Shown here: positions 34,314 through 43,831 of the stretch, in pieces
Position numbering within the stretch: the first letter of the stretch is position 1
Layout: the number at the start of each line of letters is the position of its first letter
Assembly (NCBI GenBank): GCA_022826945.1
Contig: JAJDTY010000058.1
Coordinates: 20,685-84,684 of the forward strand
DNA: 64,000 bases
Source: Candidatus Binatia bacterium
Lineage (GTDB): Bacteria > Desulfobacterota > Binatia > Bin18
Direction of reading: 5' to 3'
Position numbers and translations under genes: made by a program
Notes under the pieces: model-generated
Told to the model about the DNA's origin: nothing
The model's database searches: none
What the model saw: only the letters and a program-made list of their open reading frames with translations

Positions 34314-35293
34314 TTAGCCAATGGCGGTCTGCGCTTCGCCGGTCGTGCGGGCGTACAGGTGGTCGGCGTGGTGGTGTTCGGTACACCCTTCCGGCGACCG
34401 CTCCACCTGGAGCGTGATGTGCTGAATACCAAAGCCGCGAGCGGCAATCTCCCGCAGGGGGCGGCAGGGGTTCGAGTTCGCCGTCCGGATACTCAGGATC
34501 GACCAGGACGTGGGCGGTGAGCGCGTCGTAGCCGGGGACGATGGTCCAGACATGGATGTCGTGAAGCAGCGTGACTCCCTCCAATTCCTCCATCTTGCTA
34601 CACAGACGGTATACGTCGATGTGGTCTGGGGTGCCCTCAAGCAGCACGTGGACGATCTTGGCGAGTAGGCGCTAGGTACTCAGCAAGATGAGCCCACCAC
34701 TGATGACGCTCACAACGGCATCGGCGAGTGTCCACTCAAAGGCCGAGACGAGGAGACCTGAGACAACGACGCCGCCCGCCCCAACAGGTCAGCCACGACG
34801 TGTCGATAGGCACCTTCGACGTTGACGCTGTGCTCGGCCGAGCGGCGGAGTATCCATGCCGCCGCGATATCCACGACAAGACCGAGAGCGCCCACACCCA
34901 GTACCAGTTCGCAGTGGATGTGGTGCGTTTCGTCGAAGCGGTGGAATGCCCGGTACATCACCCAGGCAGCGATCAGCCAGAGGGCGAGCGCGTTCAGCAG
35001 GGCCGCCAGAATTTCGAGGCGGTGATAGCCGAAGGTGCGCTCTACGGAGGCAGCCCTGCCGACGAATGCATGGCGACCAGAGCCAGGGCAATAGATGCCG
35101 CGTCGGTCAGCATATGTCCCGCGTGGGCCAGGAGCGCCAAGCTACCGGACGGAATGCCGCCGACGATATCGGCGAGCATATAGCCGACTTTCAGGACAAG
35201 GGCGACAATCAAGCTGCGCTTACTCGCCCTGCGCAGGTCGTGTCCATCCAGGCTGTGATGATCGTGACCAGGGCTCTTGAAGGTGACCGCCAT
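34314..35293 (-). pseudogene. Decayed cation diffusion facilitator (zinc/cobalt efflux) gene
   Basis: The gene starts at 35293 with MAVTFKSPGHDHHSLDG and a CzcD/ZitB-like first helix pair (GSLALLAHAGHMLTDAASIALAL). The reading frame shifts near 35045, then continues as ERTFGYHRLEILAALLNAL and NVEGAYRHVVADLLG in another frame, shifts again near 34775, meets an in-frame TAG after GGLILLST (about 34670), and shifts once more near 34455 before ending with QHITLQVERSPEGCTEHHH. Three frameshifts and one nonsense codon argue for a true pseudogene rather than one assembly error. All domain parts are still recognisable, so decay is recent. Confidence 0.85.
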
Positions 35294-35314
35294 CGCGAGT
35301 GTGTAGGCGGATGA

Positions 35315-35347
35315 CAGGGGCGGTCCGTAGAACCGCCCCTGTTTTTT
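35315..35347 (+). terminator. Strong rho-independent terminator
   Basis: CAGGGGCGGT (35315-35324), a 7-base loop and ACCGCCCCTG (35332-35341), then TTTTTT. The T-run follows the stem on the plus strand, although the flanking genes are both on the minus strand; read on the minus strand it has an A-run before the stem and no T-run after it. Confidence 0.8.
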
Positions 35348-35370
35348 CGTTGTTTACCCTGAAGCGCGCC

Positions 35371-36666
35371 TTAGGCCGCAGCGATATCAGGCACGATCTG
35401 TTCGCGTTTGCCGGAGGCCGGCAGCGGACGCGAACCCGGCGCGACCTCAAACGGCCCAGGCAGGTCGAGCTCTTTGGCCATTTCACGCATGGCCGGTAGG
35501 ACTTCCTGGCCAAGCAGGCGCAGGCAGGTCTTGCGCTGTTCAAAATCCATCGGACCGTGGTGATACCACAGGCCCATGATGCCGGGTCGGAGGGTTTCGC
35601 ACATTTTCCGCAGCTTTTTCATCACCGTCTCCGGTGTACCAGCCATAATCAGATCGCTGTCAAGCGAGGCCTGGAAACCCGACTCAATGCTCCGCTTGAT
35701 TTCTTCGACGTTAATCTCACCCTGCGTATGCTTGATGATCTCGGCACCGGTGCGCGGGTCGGTCAGGGCTTGCGCCAAACGCTTGGTCGCGGCCTTGGAG
35801 TTGTATCCCGGAGGGAACATCCACTCGGCACGGGCAAACGATCCGAATCCACCGCCAAAGACAAAGCCCCTGGCCAACTCATGCGCCTTCTCCTCCGTCT
35901 CGGCCACACACACGTTCTGCAGATAACCGAAGTTTTCCGGCCCGGCCTGATAGCCTTCCTGCTCGGCGACATCAGCATACAGATTCACCATTTCAACCGT
36001 GGATTCGACATTGGTACCGAGCGCCACATAGGGATAGCGGTGTTTGGCACTCCAGATGACGGTTTCCGGGCTGATCAACCCCGGAATCCACTGTTGCGGC
36101 ACCGGCTTTTGAATCGGCAACTGCCAGGGGTTGACGTTCCGGTAGTGATAATGTTTGCCCTCGTAACGCCACGGTCCCGGTTTTGTCCACGCCTGTTGAA
36201 TAAAATCGTGGGCTTCGTTAAAGCGCTCCCGATTGTAAGCCGGGTTGATATTATTGGCGAGTTGTTCCGTGCCCGCACCACGCACCCAGCCCGGGACCAG
36301 ACGGCCACCGGAAATCATATCAATCGTGGCCAGCTCTTCCGCCAGTCGCAGCGGATCGCCCACCGGGAGGGGGTTACCGAGCAGGACAATTTTCACCCGC
36401 TTGGTAATCCGGGCCAGAATGGCGGCCTCCACGTCCATCACCCCACCACCACAAAACGGAGTCTGGTGGTGCTCGTTGAGCATGACACCATCAAAGCCCA
36501 GCTCTTCGGCGTAGATCCGCTCGTCCAGATATTCGTTCATGAGCTGGCCGCCCCGATCAGCATTAAACATGGTATTCGGAAGGCCAAAATAGCTACTCCC
36601 GTTTTCGATGATTGCATCCTCGGAGACATCGACGTATTCACGTTCCGAGAAAGACATAATATGCAT
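35371..36666 (-). CDS. Luciferase-like (LLM) flavin-dependent oxidoreductase, long form
   Basis: 431 residues, longer than the typical 330-350. TIM-barrel motifs: AEELGFDGVMLNEHHQTPF, ATIDMISGGRLVPGWVRG, and SPETVIWSAKH. The C-terminal tail (from about 410) is Pro/Gly-rich. Members are FMN- or F420-dependent monooxygenases or reductases. The start lies seven bases after GGGAGG; an in-frame ATG three codons later is possible. It is the last of a minus-strand series (amidohydrolase, deacylase, LLM, LLM). The substrate is unknown. Confidence 0.87.
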   Translation of the reverse strand: MHIMSFSEREYVDVSEDAIIENGSSYFGLPNTMFNADRGGQLMNEYLDERIYAEELGFDGVMLNEHHQTPFCGGGVMDVEAAILARITKRVKIVLLGNPLPVGDPLRLAEELATIDMISGGRLVPGWVRGAGTEQLANNINPAYNRERFNEAHDFIQQAWTKPGPWRYEGKHYHYRNVNPWQLPIQKPVPQQWIPGLISPETVIWSAKHRYPYVALGTNVESTVEMVNLYADVAEQEGYQAGPENFGYLQNVCVAETEEKAHELARGFVFGGGFGSFARAEWMFPPGYNSKAATKRLAQALTDPRTGAEIIKHTQGEINVEEIKRSIESGFQASLDSDLIMAGTPETVMKKLRKMCETLRPGIMGLWYHHGPMDFEQRKTCLRLLGQEVLPAMREMAKELDLPGPFEVAPGSRPLPASGKREQIVPDIAAA

Positions 36667-36836
36667 ATGCAGTCCTCCCTTTTTCCTCGTTCTTGCGGTT
36701 TGAGATTGACCCGCCTGTACTACTGGCAGACGGCTACACCGAATCTTTCATATTTTAGGGGTAGATAGCAAGAGACCGGCAGGAGAGGAAACCCACCCCA
36801 ACGCTCACACACCACCCCTATTGAGGAGGAGACACC

Positions 36837-37901
36837 TCATATTTCATCCCGAAACACGGGCATGACATATTTGGCAAAGCGTTCGAGTGAGGGCATGACA
36901 TGTTCGTGCTTCATACCGCCCTGGGCGATTTCAAGAATCAAATAGTTCGTACCGTAGAACTCTTTGGCCCAGCGGATGCGTTCGACCAGATTCTCGGGGT
37001 CGCCAACCAGGACCAAGTTGCGCTTGTCCAGGTCCTCGAAGGTCAGCCCGGCAAAAAGATGCGAAATCGTCCCTTTATGGTAGGCAAACGACTGAGAGGT
37101 TAGTGCGCCACGCTGGGCCAAAGCCCCAAAGAAGGCATAATACGTCAGCGCGTGCTGACCGCCGTTGCGCCGGGCTTCTTCGTTCGATTCACCGCAATAC
37201 ATCTGATACACGCCAGCGACATCGTATGCTGCTGGTTCATGGCCGTTTTCCCGGAGTGCCTGACGGTAGAGGCCGATACACTCCTGGACGTGCTCTTGAT
37301 TGGGTAAGAAAAAGGCGGTCGCCAAATGAAAGCCCCGCTGACCGGCCCACTGATAACTCTCGGGTGTAATCGCTCCGGAAGCATAGATGGGCGGGTGGGG
37401 CTTTTGTAGGGGGCTGGGGAAAAAGGTGTAGTCTTCGAGTTCCCAGAATTTGCCGCGATACGAGAAGGGCTGCGGGCTCGTCCAGGCTTTACAGATAATA
37501 TCCGTTCCCTCGTGATAACGCTCGGTATTCTCCGCTTCGTCCACCCCAAAAATTTTATGCGAGTATTTCAGAAAGCCTCTGCCAATACCGTATTCCAAAC
37601 GTCCGCCGGAGAGCACATCCACCATGGCGTACTCTTCGGCCAGTCGGATAGGGTTATTGAGTGGCACCAGGGAGATGCCGGTCCCGAGTCGAATGCGTTT
37701 GGTCCGACCGGCGGCTGCCATGGCCATAACGGGCGGCGACCCGAACGAATAGCCCGAGTAGTGGTGCTCGCCAAACCAGACCGCGTCGAAGCCGAGTTCT
37801 TCCTCCAGTTCGACCTGTTCCAGAATCTGATTGTAATACCGCTCAGCCGAGCCGTGGATGTCGGGGTAATAGTCGGTATTGTAGAGAATAGCGAATTTCA
37901 T
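36837..37901 (-). CDS. Luciferase-like (LLM) flavin-dependent oxidoreductase
   Basis: 354 residues from the ATG at 37901, which follows GCAAGGAGGGCGC; the frame begins earlier. Bacterial luciferase fold: VELEEELGFDAVWFGEHHYSGYSF, RIRLGTGISLVPLNNPIRLAEE, VDVLSGGRLEYGIGRGF. It should oxidise a substrate using reduced FMN or F420. It starts 55 bases downstream of the deacylase gene on the same strand. Confidence 0.88.
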   Translation of the reverse strand: MKFAILYNTDYYPDIHGSAERYYNQILEQVELEEELGFDAVWFGEHHYSGYSFGSPPVMAMAAAGRTKRIRLGTGISLVPLNNPIRLAEEYAMVDVLSGGRLEYGIGRGFLKYSHKIFGVDEAENTERYHEGTDIICKAWTSPQPFSYRGKFWELEDYTFFPSPLQKPHPPIYASGAITPESYQWAGQRGFHLATAFFLPNQEHVQECIGLYRQALRENGHEPAAYDVAGVYQMYCGESNEEARRNGGQHALTYYAFFGALAQRGALTSQSFAYHKGTISHLFAGLTFEDLDKRNLVLVGDPENLVERIRWAKEFYGTNYLILEIAQGGMKHEHVMPSLERFAKYVMPVFRDEI

Positions 37902-37956
37902 GCGCCCTCCTTGCCGTGCTGACGATTGATCGTCTGGCAACGCTCCGGCTCGGCTC

Positions 37957-39645
37957 TCACCCCGTACGCAGCATCTGCCCCGGCAGCGCTCCAGAGTGCT
38001 CGCCGTGAGTGAGCACGGCCTCCCCGTTCACCACAACGTGGTGTATGCCTTCGGCGCGTTGCACAAAGCGCCGCTCTCCACCCGGCAGATCGTTCAGCAT
38101 CACTTTTTCCCCGGCATCGACTGCGTCGGGATCGAAGACTACAAAGTCCGCGGCTTTGCCTGTGGCAATCACGCCACGATCCAACACACCAAAAAACCGA
38201 GCCGGTTCGGACGTGATGCGCTGCACCGCGCGTTCCAGACTCATGGCCTGACGCCTGCGCACCCAGGTCCCGAGCAGATAGGTCGGATAGCCGGCATTAC
38301 ACAGCATATCGACATGCGCCCCGCCATCCGACAAGCCGATCAGCACACGCGGGTCCGTAATGACTTCCTCAACCAAGTCGAGATCAAAATTCAGCATAGC
38401 CAGGGAGAACTCGGTCGCCAAATCGTCGGCCAGGGCCAGATCGAAAAAGGTGTCAAAGGGATCAGTGCCGGTTTGCTGACTCAGCTCCGCAATGCTCTTC
38501 CCCAGCCACGTCTGATGCACTGGTTTGCCGACCTTGCACACCTGCGTCTGCTGCCACTGGCCGCTGAAGGCTTTGGGCATTGCCGTGCACGCCTCCCGGA
38601 ACTCCGCCCGGAAGGTCGGGTCGGCATAGATCCGTGCCTGTTCCTCAGCGGTGCAATTAAACAAGGAGTGACAGACGTCATACGCGCCCAGGATAAAGGG
38701 ATTGCGCAGATTGAACTGGAGCTCTGTAGGTTGGCAGCTCGCCTGAGGAATCCCTCCGCGTTGAATCAGTCCATCGGTATTGGTCAGCAGTTCGCGGTGC
38801 GCGGTTGGCTGGTCACTCCGCGTTTGCACCGACAGCCAAGTGACCGGACGTTGGCTTTCGACCAGTAGGAAATCAATCAACTCGGGACTGCCTGAGGGCA
38901 GGATGGATGATCCGGCGCCTCCCAGGTTCACCTCGATCGCACCCTGCCCGAGGTCGCGCAGTACATTTGCATACGCTCGTAGCTCGTCCCGACTGGCGAG
39001 GCGACACGCCAAGGGGCGGCCCTTGAAGCCCACGTGCTGCGTGGCCACGGTGGTAGAGAAGCCGAGCGCCCCGGCCTGTACGCCTTCCCGCAGGAGGGCC
39101 GCAATCCGCTGGGTCTCCTCAGGCGTTGCGGCGCGCTCTTGAGCAGCTTCCCCGATGATATAGGATCGAATCGGCGACAACGGAACCAGAAAACCAAGAT
39201 TAATACCCATCCCCGTCTGGAACGGAGCAGCCATGAAATCCGCCATGCTCTCCCATTCCCAGGTCACGCCCTTGGACAATACCTCAAAGGACATCCCCTC
39301 CACATTGACTAAATCCCAGGCCAGCACCTCCCGCTTCTCGGGCAGACACGGCGCAAGCCCGACCCCGCAATTCCCCATCACCACACTCGTCACCCCGTTC
39401 CACGAAGAACAGGAAATCAGTGGATCCCAGCAGACCTGGGCGTCGTAATGGGTGTGAGGGTCGATAAAGCCTGGGGCGACAATCAGGTCGGACGCGTCAA
39501 TAACGCGGTCAGCGCTTCCATTGAGCGTCCCGGTCGGCACAATTTCAGCGATCCGGCCCTGCACCACCCCAATATCGGCCTGATAGCGGGCCGCCCCTGT
39601 GCCATCCACAACGGTTCCGTTTTTGATCAACAGATCGTAGGCCAT
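37957..39645 (-). CDS. N-acyl-D-amino-acid deacylase-like amidohydrolase
   Basis: 562 residues, longer than classical D-aminoacylases (~480) but within the family. Metal ligands: H64 and H66 in DPHTHYDAQ; the metal-bridging cysteine C94 in GNCG; later histidines in VATQHVGFK; and the catalytic Asp in LSDGGAHVDM. A beta-sandwich caps both ends. It hydrolyses N-acylated amino acids, dihydropyrimidine-like or other cyclic amides. A near-identical N-terminus occurs at 1-302. ATG after GAGGGAAGCC. It is 29 bases from the amidohydrolase upstream in the same unit. Confidence 0.87.
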   Translation of the reverse strand: MAYDLLIKNGTVVDGTGAARYQADIGVVQGRIAEIVPTGTLNGSADRVIDASDLIVAPGFIDPHTHYDAQVCWDPLISCSSWNGVTSVVMGNCGVGLAPCLPEKREVLAWDLVNVEGMSFEVLSKGVTWEWESMADFMAAPFQTGMGINLGFLVPLSPIRSYIIGEAAQERAATPEETQRIAALLREGVQAGALGFSTTVATQHVGFKGRPLACRLASRDELRAYANVLRDLGQGAIEVNLGGAGSSILPSGSPELIDFLLVESQRPVTWLSVQTRSDQPTAHRELLTNTDGLIQRGGIPQASCQPTELQFNLRNPFILGAYDVCHSLFNCTAEEQARIYADPTFRAEFREACTAMPKAFSGQWQQTQVCKVGKPVHQTWLGKSIAELSQQTGTDPFDTFFDLALADDLATEFSLAMLNFDLDLVEEVITDPRVLIGLSDGGAHVDMLCNAGYPTYLLGTWVRRRQAMSLERAVQRITSEPARFFGVLDRGVIATGKAADFVVFDPDAVDAGEKVMLNDLPGGERRFVQRAEGIHHVVVNGEAVLTHGEHSGALPGQMLRTG

Positions 39646-39674
39646 GGCTTCCCTCTATTATCTATCCTGTGCAG

Positions 39675-41141
39675 TTACGCAGCCTCTTGAGCCAGCAGCT
39701 TGTCCACCGCCTCCTCCACCACCGTTCCTTTGAAAAAGTCAGGATTGGTTCCCGTCCACAACGTGGTTGGATTGGTGAAGACAAAATCCCGAAAGTCATC
39801 TGGGGTGATCACGTCGTGCTCGACCAGTTCGTGGGCCTCTTCCAGAACTTCTTCCATATCGGGCACGTCCCAGTGGCCGATGTCCGAACTGAAAATGGCC
39901 TTGAGGCGGGCACCAAACGGATTCAGCCTGGCATTAAACGCGGTGGCATTCATGGGGTCGTCGGCTTCACAACCGAAATAGAAATTGGGGACAAACAAAT
40001 CCTTGATGTCTTCGGCTTTTTCAATCCCGCAGCGCGCCCAGTCGTCCAGCGTGTTCGGGTCTTCGCGGGTGCCACCCATCAGGTTTTTTTCATCGATCAG
40101 ACGACCGGGATATGCCTCGGCCCACTTGCCGCCGTAGCGTTGATACAGATCGAGCAACTGCTCGGGGTTCAGATTGGCCGGATCGTAGTTGGCCATCTTT
40201 GTGCCGTTGCGCTTCTCCCAGTGGCCGATCATGTCGGCGTACAGATTACACGCCCAGCCAACCCCACTTTCCAGGAAGCCGAACTTGAGCGTCGGAAACC
40301 GACGCGTGACGCCACTCATAAACATGGCTTTACACAGCGCCTCACCCGAAGCGGCAAAATGTCCGATGTGGTTATACATATAGTTCGAGATGGAGGTCCG
40401 ACTACCCCAGCCCATGGCCGGCGAGTGAAAGGTCGGCGCGAGCTTCAACTCGACACAGCGCGCCCAGACCGGGTCATAGTCATATGCGCTGTCCAAACAG
40501 AAGGTGTCCAGCCAGAACGCGTGCTCGGCAACCTCCGGGGCCGCCCGTTCGACAACCGGAATGGGACGCTGCACATGCCCGGCCATCATCACGGCCTTGA
40601 GACCGAGCTCGTGGACCACAAACTCAAGCTCTTCAATGGCCTCCTGCGGCGTGTGCATGGGAATGACGGCCGCCGGGGTCATCCGGCTGGCATACTCGCC
40701 GAAATACTCCGCATGAAAAGTATTGAGCGCCCGGCAGGCGGCCCGGCGCATTTCGGTGTTTTCAATATGTGGGAACAGTAAACCCAGCGTCGGGTAGAGA
40801 ACGGTAAAGTCCAGGCCGATGACGTCCATCCGTTCGGACAGCAGCTTGGGCAGCATAGCGGTTGCCCGATCCAAGGTATTCTTTGTCGGCAGCGCCCACC
40901 ACGGCGAGCGCGTCGCGCGTTGGTCCAGCCGCTCTTCGGGCGACAAGGAATACCAGCGGAACAGCCGACCCCAGCCCCCAGAGTTGCGCTCGGGCGAGAG
41001 AAAGCGCTTGACCATGGAGGCACCGCCCTCCCGCTCGAGATAGTCGAGAAAGCCGGGTTCAAATTCGATCATATGGCCGTCTGAATCAATAACGGGGTGA
41101 TCCAGCTTGGCTCGGACTGCGGCAGATTTTGATGTTGACAT
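39675..41141 (-). CDS. Amidohydrolase family 2 (metal-dependent TIM-barrel hydrolase)
   Basis: 488 residues from the ATG at 41141, which follows GGGGAGGAGGATGCC; the frame continues earlier. Metal site: VIDSDGHMIEFEPGF near residue 20; HSPAMGWG in the middle; FSSDIGHWDVPD near 408-420. It is related to the gene at 9424-10596 but has a larger N-terminal insert. First gene of a four-gene minus-strand run (amidohydrolase, deacylase, two LLM oxidoreductases), divergent from the gene at 41298. Confidence 0.86.
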   Translation of the reverse strand: MSTSKSAAVRAKLDHPVIDSDGHMIEFEPGFLDYLEREGGASMVKRFLSPERNSGGWGRLFRWYSLSPEERLDQRATRSPWWALPTKNTLDRATAMLPKLLSERMDVIGLDFTVLYPTLGLLFPHIENTEMRRAACRALNTFHAEYFGEYASRMTPAAVIPMHTPQEAIEELEFVVHELGLKAVMMAGHVQRPIPVVERAAPEVAEHAFWLDTFCLDSAYDYDPVWARCVELKLAPTFHSPAMGWGSRTSISNYMYNHIGHFAASGEALCKAMFMSGVTRRFPTLKFGFLESGVGWACNLYADMIGHWEKRNGTKMANYDPANLNPEQLLDLYQRYGGKWAEAYPGRLIDEKNLMGGTREDPNTLDDWARCGIEKAEDIKDLFVPNFYFGCEADDPMNATAFNARLNPFGARLKAIFSSDIGHWDVPDMEEVLEEAHELVEHDVITPDDFRDFVFTNPTTLWTGTNPDFFKGTVVEEAVDKLLAQEAA

Positions 41142-41297
41142 GGCATCCTCCTCCCCTGCCGCCATAGCACTTTGCCGAGCGGGACAAAAGCCTTACCTCT
41201 CGTTCTTCAGCGAAAACATTACTCTCAAACTTGCCTCTCAAATTGCAACTGAGTACACTCGCCCCAATACTTCCGGTACTGAAAAAGGGAAGGCACC

Positions 41298-42005
41298 ATG
41301 GCTGAATATTTCCCCTCTACCCTGCACATTGCCGAGGGTGGCTTTCGTCCCCGCCCGGAACTCCTGGACGCCTACATCAAACGCCACGAACAGTTCATGC
41401 CCCACGCCGTGGCACAGACGGGCTTTCGGGAAACCTATGGCGGGCCGATTGCGGGCACTTCCTGGTGGCTCTTCTTTGCCAAGTTTGACACGCTTGAAGC
41501 CATGGAAGACTGGCAGCGCGACCGTGAACATGTGCAGGTTCAGGATGAAGCCCGAGAAAAATGGTGGACCGCCTATTACATCCGCAAGGGACGGATACTG
41601 GCGGACAACAAAGCGACGACCGGCACCATCCTGAACGAAACCATGCTGCTCCGGGATACACCGTTTTCAGACGCGGAGTCCAGTCAGGTCACCGTCGCAC
41701 TCTCGGACATTGCGAGCTTTGGGATACTGCCCTATGAGGCACTCAAGAACGAACGTATCCCTACCCCCTATGTCTTTACCCAACTCGGCGGCATTGTCCC
41801 GCGGCAAGCACCCGTACATTACGTCCTGCTCAGCTCTTGGGGCAGCACCGCAGACTGCCAGCGGTGGCAGCAGTCAGCCGGTTATGAGACGCTCTGCGGA
41901 CTCGGGATCGCTCAGTCCGCCTGTTATCAGATTATTCCCGAGCGGAAGCCTCGCATGGGCCTCCACTCGGACCGGATGCAGCGTGAATGGATAGCCGAGG
42001 AATAA
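41298..42005 (+). CDS. Hypothetical protein, possible tandem ABM/EthD-like domains
   Basis: 235 residues. No named family is certain. Residues ~5-100 (STLHIAEGGFRPRPELLDAYIKRHE, WWLFFAKFDTLEAMEDWQRDREH) have the strand-helix pattern of dimeric alpha-beta barrel (antibiotic-biosynthesis-monooxygenase or EthD) domains, and a second, weaker repeat may follow (VHYVLLSSWGSTADCQRWQQS). No signal peptide or membrane segment. ATG after GGGAAGGCACC. Such small domains often act as accessory monooxygenases or isomerases in degradation pathways. Confidence 0.6.
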   Translation: MAEYFPSTLHIAEGGFRPRPELLDAYIKRHEQFMPHAVAQTGFRETYGGPIAGTSWWLFFAKFDTLEAMEDWQRDREHVQVQDEAREKWWTAYYIRKGRILADNKATTGTILNETMLLRDTPFSDAESSQVTVALSDIASFGILPYEALKNERIPTPYVFTQLGGIVPRQAPVHYVLLSSWGSTADCQRWQQSAGYETLCGLGIAQSACYQIIPERKPRMGLHSDRMQREWIAEE

Positions 42006-42010
42006 TTTCT

Positions 42011-43192
42011 CTATCGCGCGATCACTTGCAGCTTGTCAGGAAAATCGGTCAGCCGCTCAAGACCATTCTCTCCAACAATAAAATTCTCCTCAAAGAGAAT
42101 GGGGCCGTAAGGTGTCTGGGTAAACCACTCCGGCGCAATTACCATATTGACTTCCAAACACAGGTCTGACGGACAACCGACTCCAAGCCACGGCTTCTCG
42201 ACCATCTCATACCCAAGGTTATGGCCAACAAACTGCCCTTCAAGTGGATCAACCGCGCCGTGTTTGTGCATGACCTTGAGTGTGTCTTGAGCGATTTCCT
42301 TAATAGGCCGCCCCGGCCGCCAAAGCTCTAGCGCTTCGCGGTATATGACTTTCATGGAGTCAAATATTTTGAGCTGTTCCGTCGTGGGTTCGCCCCAGAC
42401 CAGCATAATGTCGTAATCAGAGGTGTAGCCCCGGTAGATGGCGCCGCCGTCAAACCACTGAAAATCGCCCGGCTCCATCAGACGGTCAGGATACTGAGCG
42501 CGGAAGAATGTATAGCCAGGATGCGTCCACGGCATGGCGATTCCAGCCTCGGTCGCTCCAGCCTCGGCCTGGCACTGGAACATGGTGAACATCAACTCAG
42601 TCTCACTGATACCACGGCCAATACGGCGAACAAATTTTCGGAAGGCGTTATTCTGAATCTCCACAGCTATGCGTAAGCAATTGACTTCAGCCGGCGATTT
42701 GACCATACGCAAACGATAGAAGAGATCTGCTGCGTCTGTCAGATTGGCGTGGGGAAGCGCCTTTTTCAGTTCTTCGAATTCAGGGATGACAATGCCCCCA
42801 TAGGCCCCAAGATCAATACCGACCCGCCTCTGTTGGATTCCGAGGTCAGCGAGTGCGGTTTGCATTGCTTGGGGCCGATTTTCTTCTAGCGGAGGTGGAA
42901 CAGTCCGGATGTCAGTAATATGAGTTGACTGTTCGTATGTCTCCGCTGGCATTTGGAATCCAACCAGGATCGGCTCTCGGTCCCGCGGCAGAATCACTTT
43001 TGGGAAGATCGCATGGTGTGAAAATTCGGGAAAGCGCTTGGCCGACAGAGAGCCGAGAAATCCGGATAGCCAGAACTGGTTGCCCGGACTATACGCGATA
43101 AGCGCATCGAGATTTGCCTCGGTCATTTTTTGCCAAGCTCGCTCATAGCGTGTCTGGAACTCCTCTTTTGGAAAGACCGGCTGGTGGAACAT
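42011..43192 (-). CDS. M24-family metallopeptidase (Xaa-Pro peptidase-like)
   Basis: 393 residues from the ATG at 43192 after ACAGGAGGGGGG. N-terminal creatinase domain (DALIAYSPGNQFWLSGF) and C-terminal pita-bread domain. Candidate metal ligands: Asp in DFQWFDGGAIYRGYTSDYD, His in VGHNLGYEM, Glu in LCLEVNMVIAPEW and Glu in ILFEENFIVGENG. Members cleave Xaa-Pro peptides or act on creatine-like substrates; DMSP lyase DddP is another M24 enzyme, but I see no specific evidence for it. Converges with the gene at 41298 with only five bases between stops. Confidence 0.85.
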   Translation of the reverse strand: MFHQPVFPKEEFQTRYERAWQKMTEANLDALIAYSPGNQFWLSGFLGSLSAKRFPEFSHHAIFPKVILPRDREPILVGFQMPAETYEQSTHITDIRTVPPPLEENRPQAMQTALADLGIQQRRVGIDLGAYGGIVIPEFEELKKALPHANLTDAADLFYRLRMVKSPAEVNCLRIAVEIQNNAFRKFVRRIGRGISETELMFTMFQCQAEAGATEAGIAMPWTHPGYTFFRAQYPDRLMEPGDFQWFDGGAIYRGYTSDYDIMLVWGEPTTEQLKIFDSMKVIYREALELWRPGRPIKEIAQDTLKVMHKHGAVDPLEGQFVGHNLGYEMVEKPWLGVGCPSDLCLEVNMVIAPEWFTQTPYGPILFEENFIVGENGLERLTDFPDKLQVIAR

Positions 43193-43315
43193 GTATCCCC
43201 CCTCCTGTGAGATATATCTTTTGGTCACTACCACTAACCGAGATAGGTCGAAAAGAGTTGCATCTCAAAATTCTTGCGCTACGCTCTTTCCACAGCAACA
43301 GGGAAGGAGAGTTGT

Positions 43316-43600
43316 ATGTCGCAAGAGCAAGCCCGCTCGACCGTTCTCATCGAGAATGAGCGTGTACGCGTGACGGAATGGCGTTTCGCCCCCCGTGCGG
43401 CCACCGGCTACCATCGGCACGAGTACGACTATGTTGTCGTACCCATGACAACGGGCAAGTTATTGCTGAAAGCCCCGGACGGCGACCACGAAGCCGAGTT
43501 GACCCAGGGCGTCCCCTATTTTCGGAATGTCGGGGTCGAACACGATGTGATTAACGCCAATGACTACGAATTCGTCTTTGTGGAAACGGAACTGAAGTAG
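43316..43600 (+). CDS. Cupin-domain protein
   Basis: 94 residues from the ATG after GGGAAGGAGAGTTGT; the frame is open earlier. Single cupin barrel: TGYHRHEYDYVVVPMTTG carries the HxH...E-type metal motif, and FRNVGVEHDVINAN the second motif's histidine. Small metal-binding cupins act as isomerases, dioxygenases or sensors. It is the first gene of a three-gene plus-strand operon with an AtzG-like protein and an amidase. Confidence 0.8.
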   Translation: MSQEQARSTVLIENERVRVTEWRFAPRAATGYHRHEYDYVVVPMTTGKLLLKAPDGDHEAELTQGVPYFRNVGVEHDVINANDYEFVFVETELK

Positions 43601-43609
43601 GAGAGGTAC

Positions 43610-43831
43610 ATGGACACAAAAGCCCTCATTGCAGCGAAACTCGCGGAGTGGGACCTCGAGATGACTGATGCCGAACTCGATCAGTTGCTGGTCCCGTACG
43701 ATAACCTCTTGCGCTGGCAGCGGGTCGTGGAAGACATGCGGCAATCCCGCCAACTGGTTGAGGGCATGAGCATGCCCGAGAGCGAGCCTGTGCTGGTACA
43801 TGCGCTCGATAAGAAAGGGGGAGCATCATGA
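43610..43831 (+). CDS. AtzG/GatC-like small amidase partner
   Basis: 73 residues, acidic and helical. In position and character it resembles DUF4089/AtzG, the GatC-like small subunit needed by some amidases such as carboxybiuret hydrolase: a leading helix with MTDAELDQLLVPYDNLLRW and a short extended tail (MPESEPVLVHA) that would wrap round the amidase. ATG after GGAGAGGTAC. Its stop overlaps the amidase start by four bases (ATGA), so the two proteins should be made in equal amounts. Confidence 0.65.
   Translation: MDTKALIAAKLAEWDLEMTDAELDQLLVPYDNLLRWQRVVEDMRQSRQLVEGMSMPESEPVLVHALDKKGGAS

Noticed and set aside
35557..36768. 403-residue open frame on the plus strand
   Set aside because: It is antisense to the LLM oxidoreductase, has no ribosome-binding site or recognisable domain, and mirrors the codon structure of the true gene.
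39669..40781. 370-residue open frame on the plus strand
   Set aside because: Antisense to the amidohydrolase at 39675-41141; composition is that of a complementary frame.
42011..43192. M24 protein as DMSP lyase DddP
   Set aside because: Only general M24 features are visible; nothing specific to DddP and no DMSP-related neighbours.
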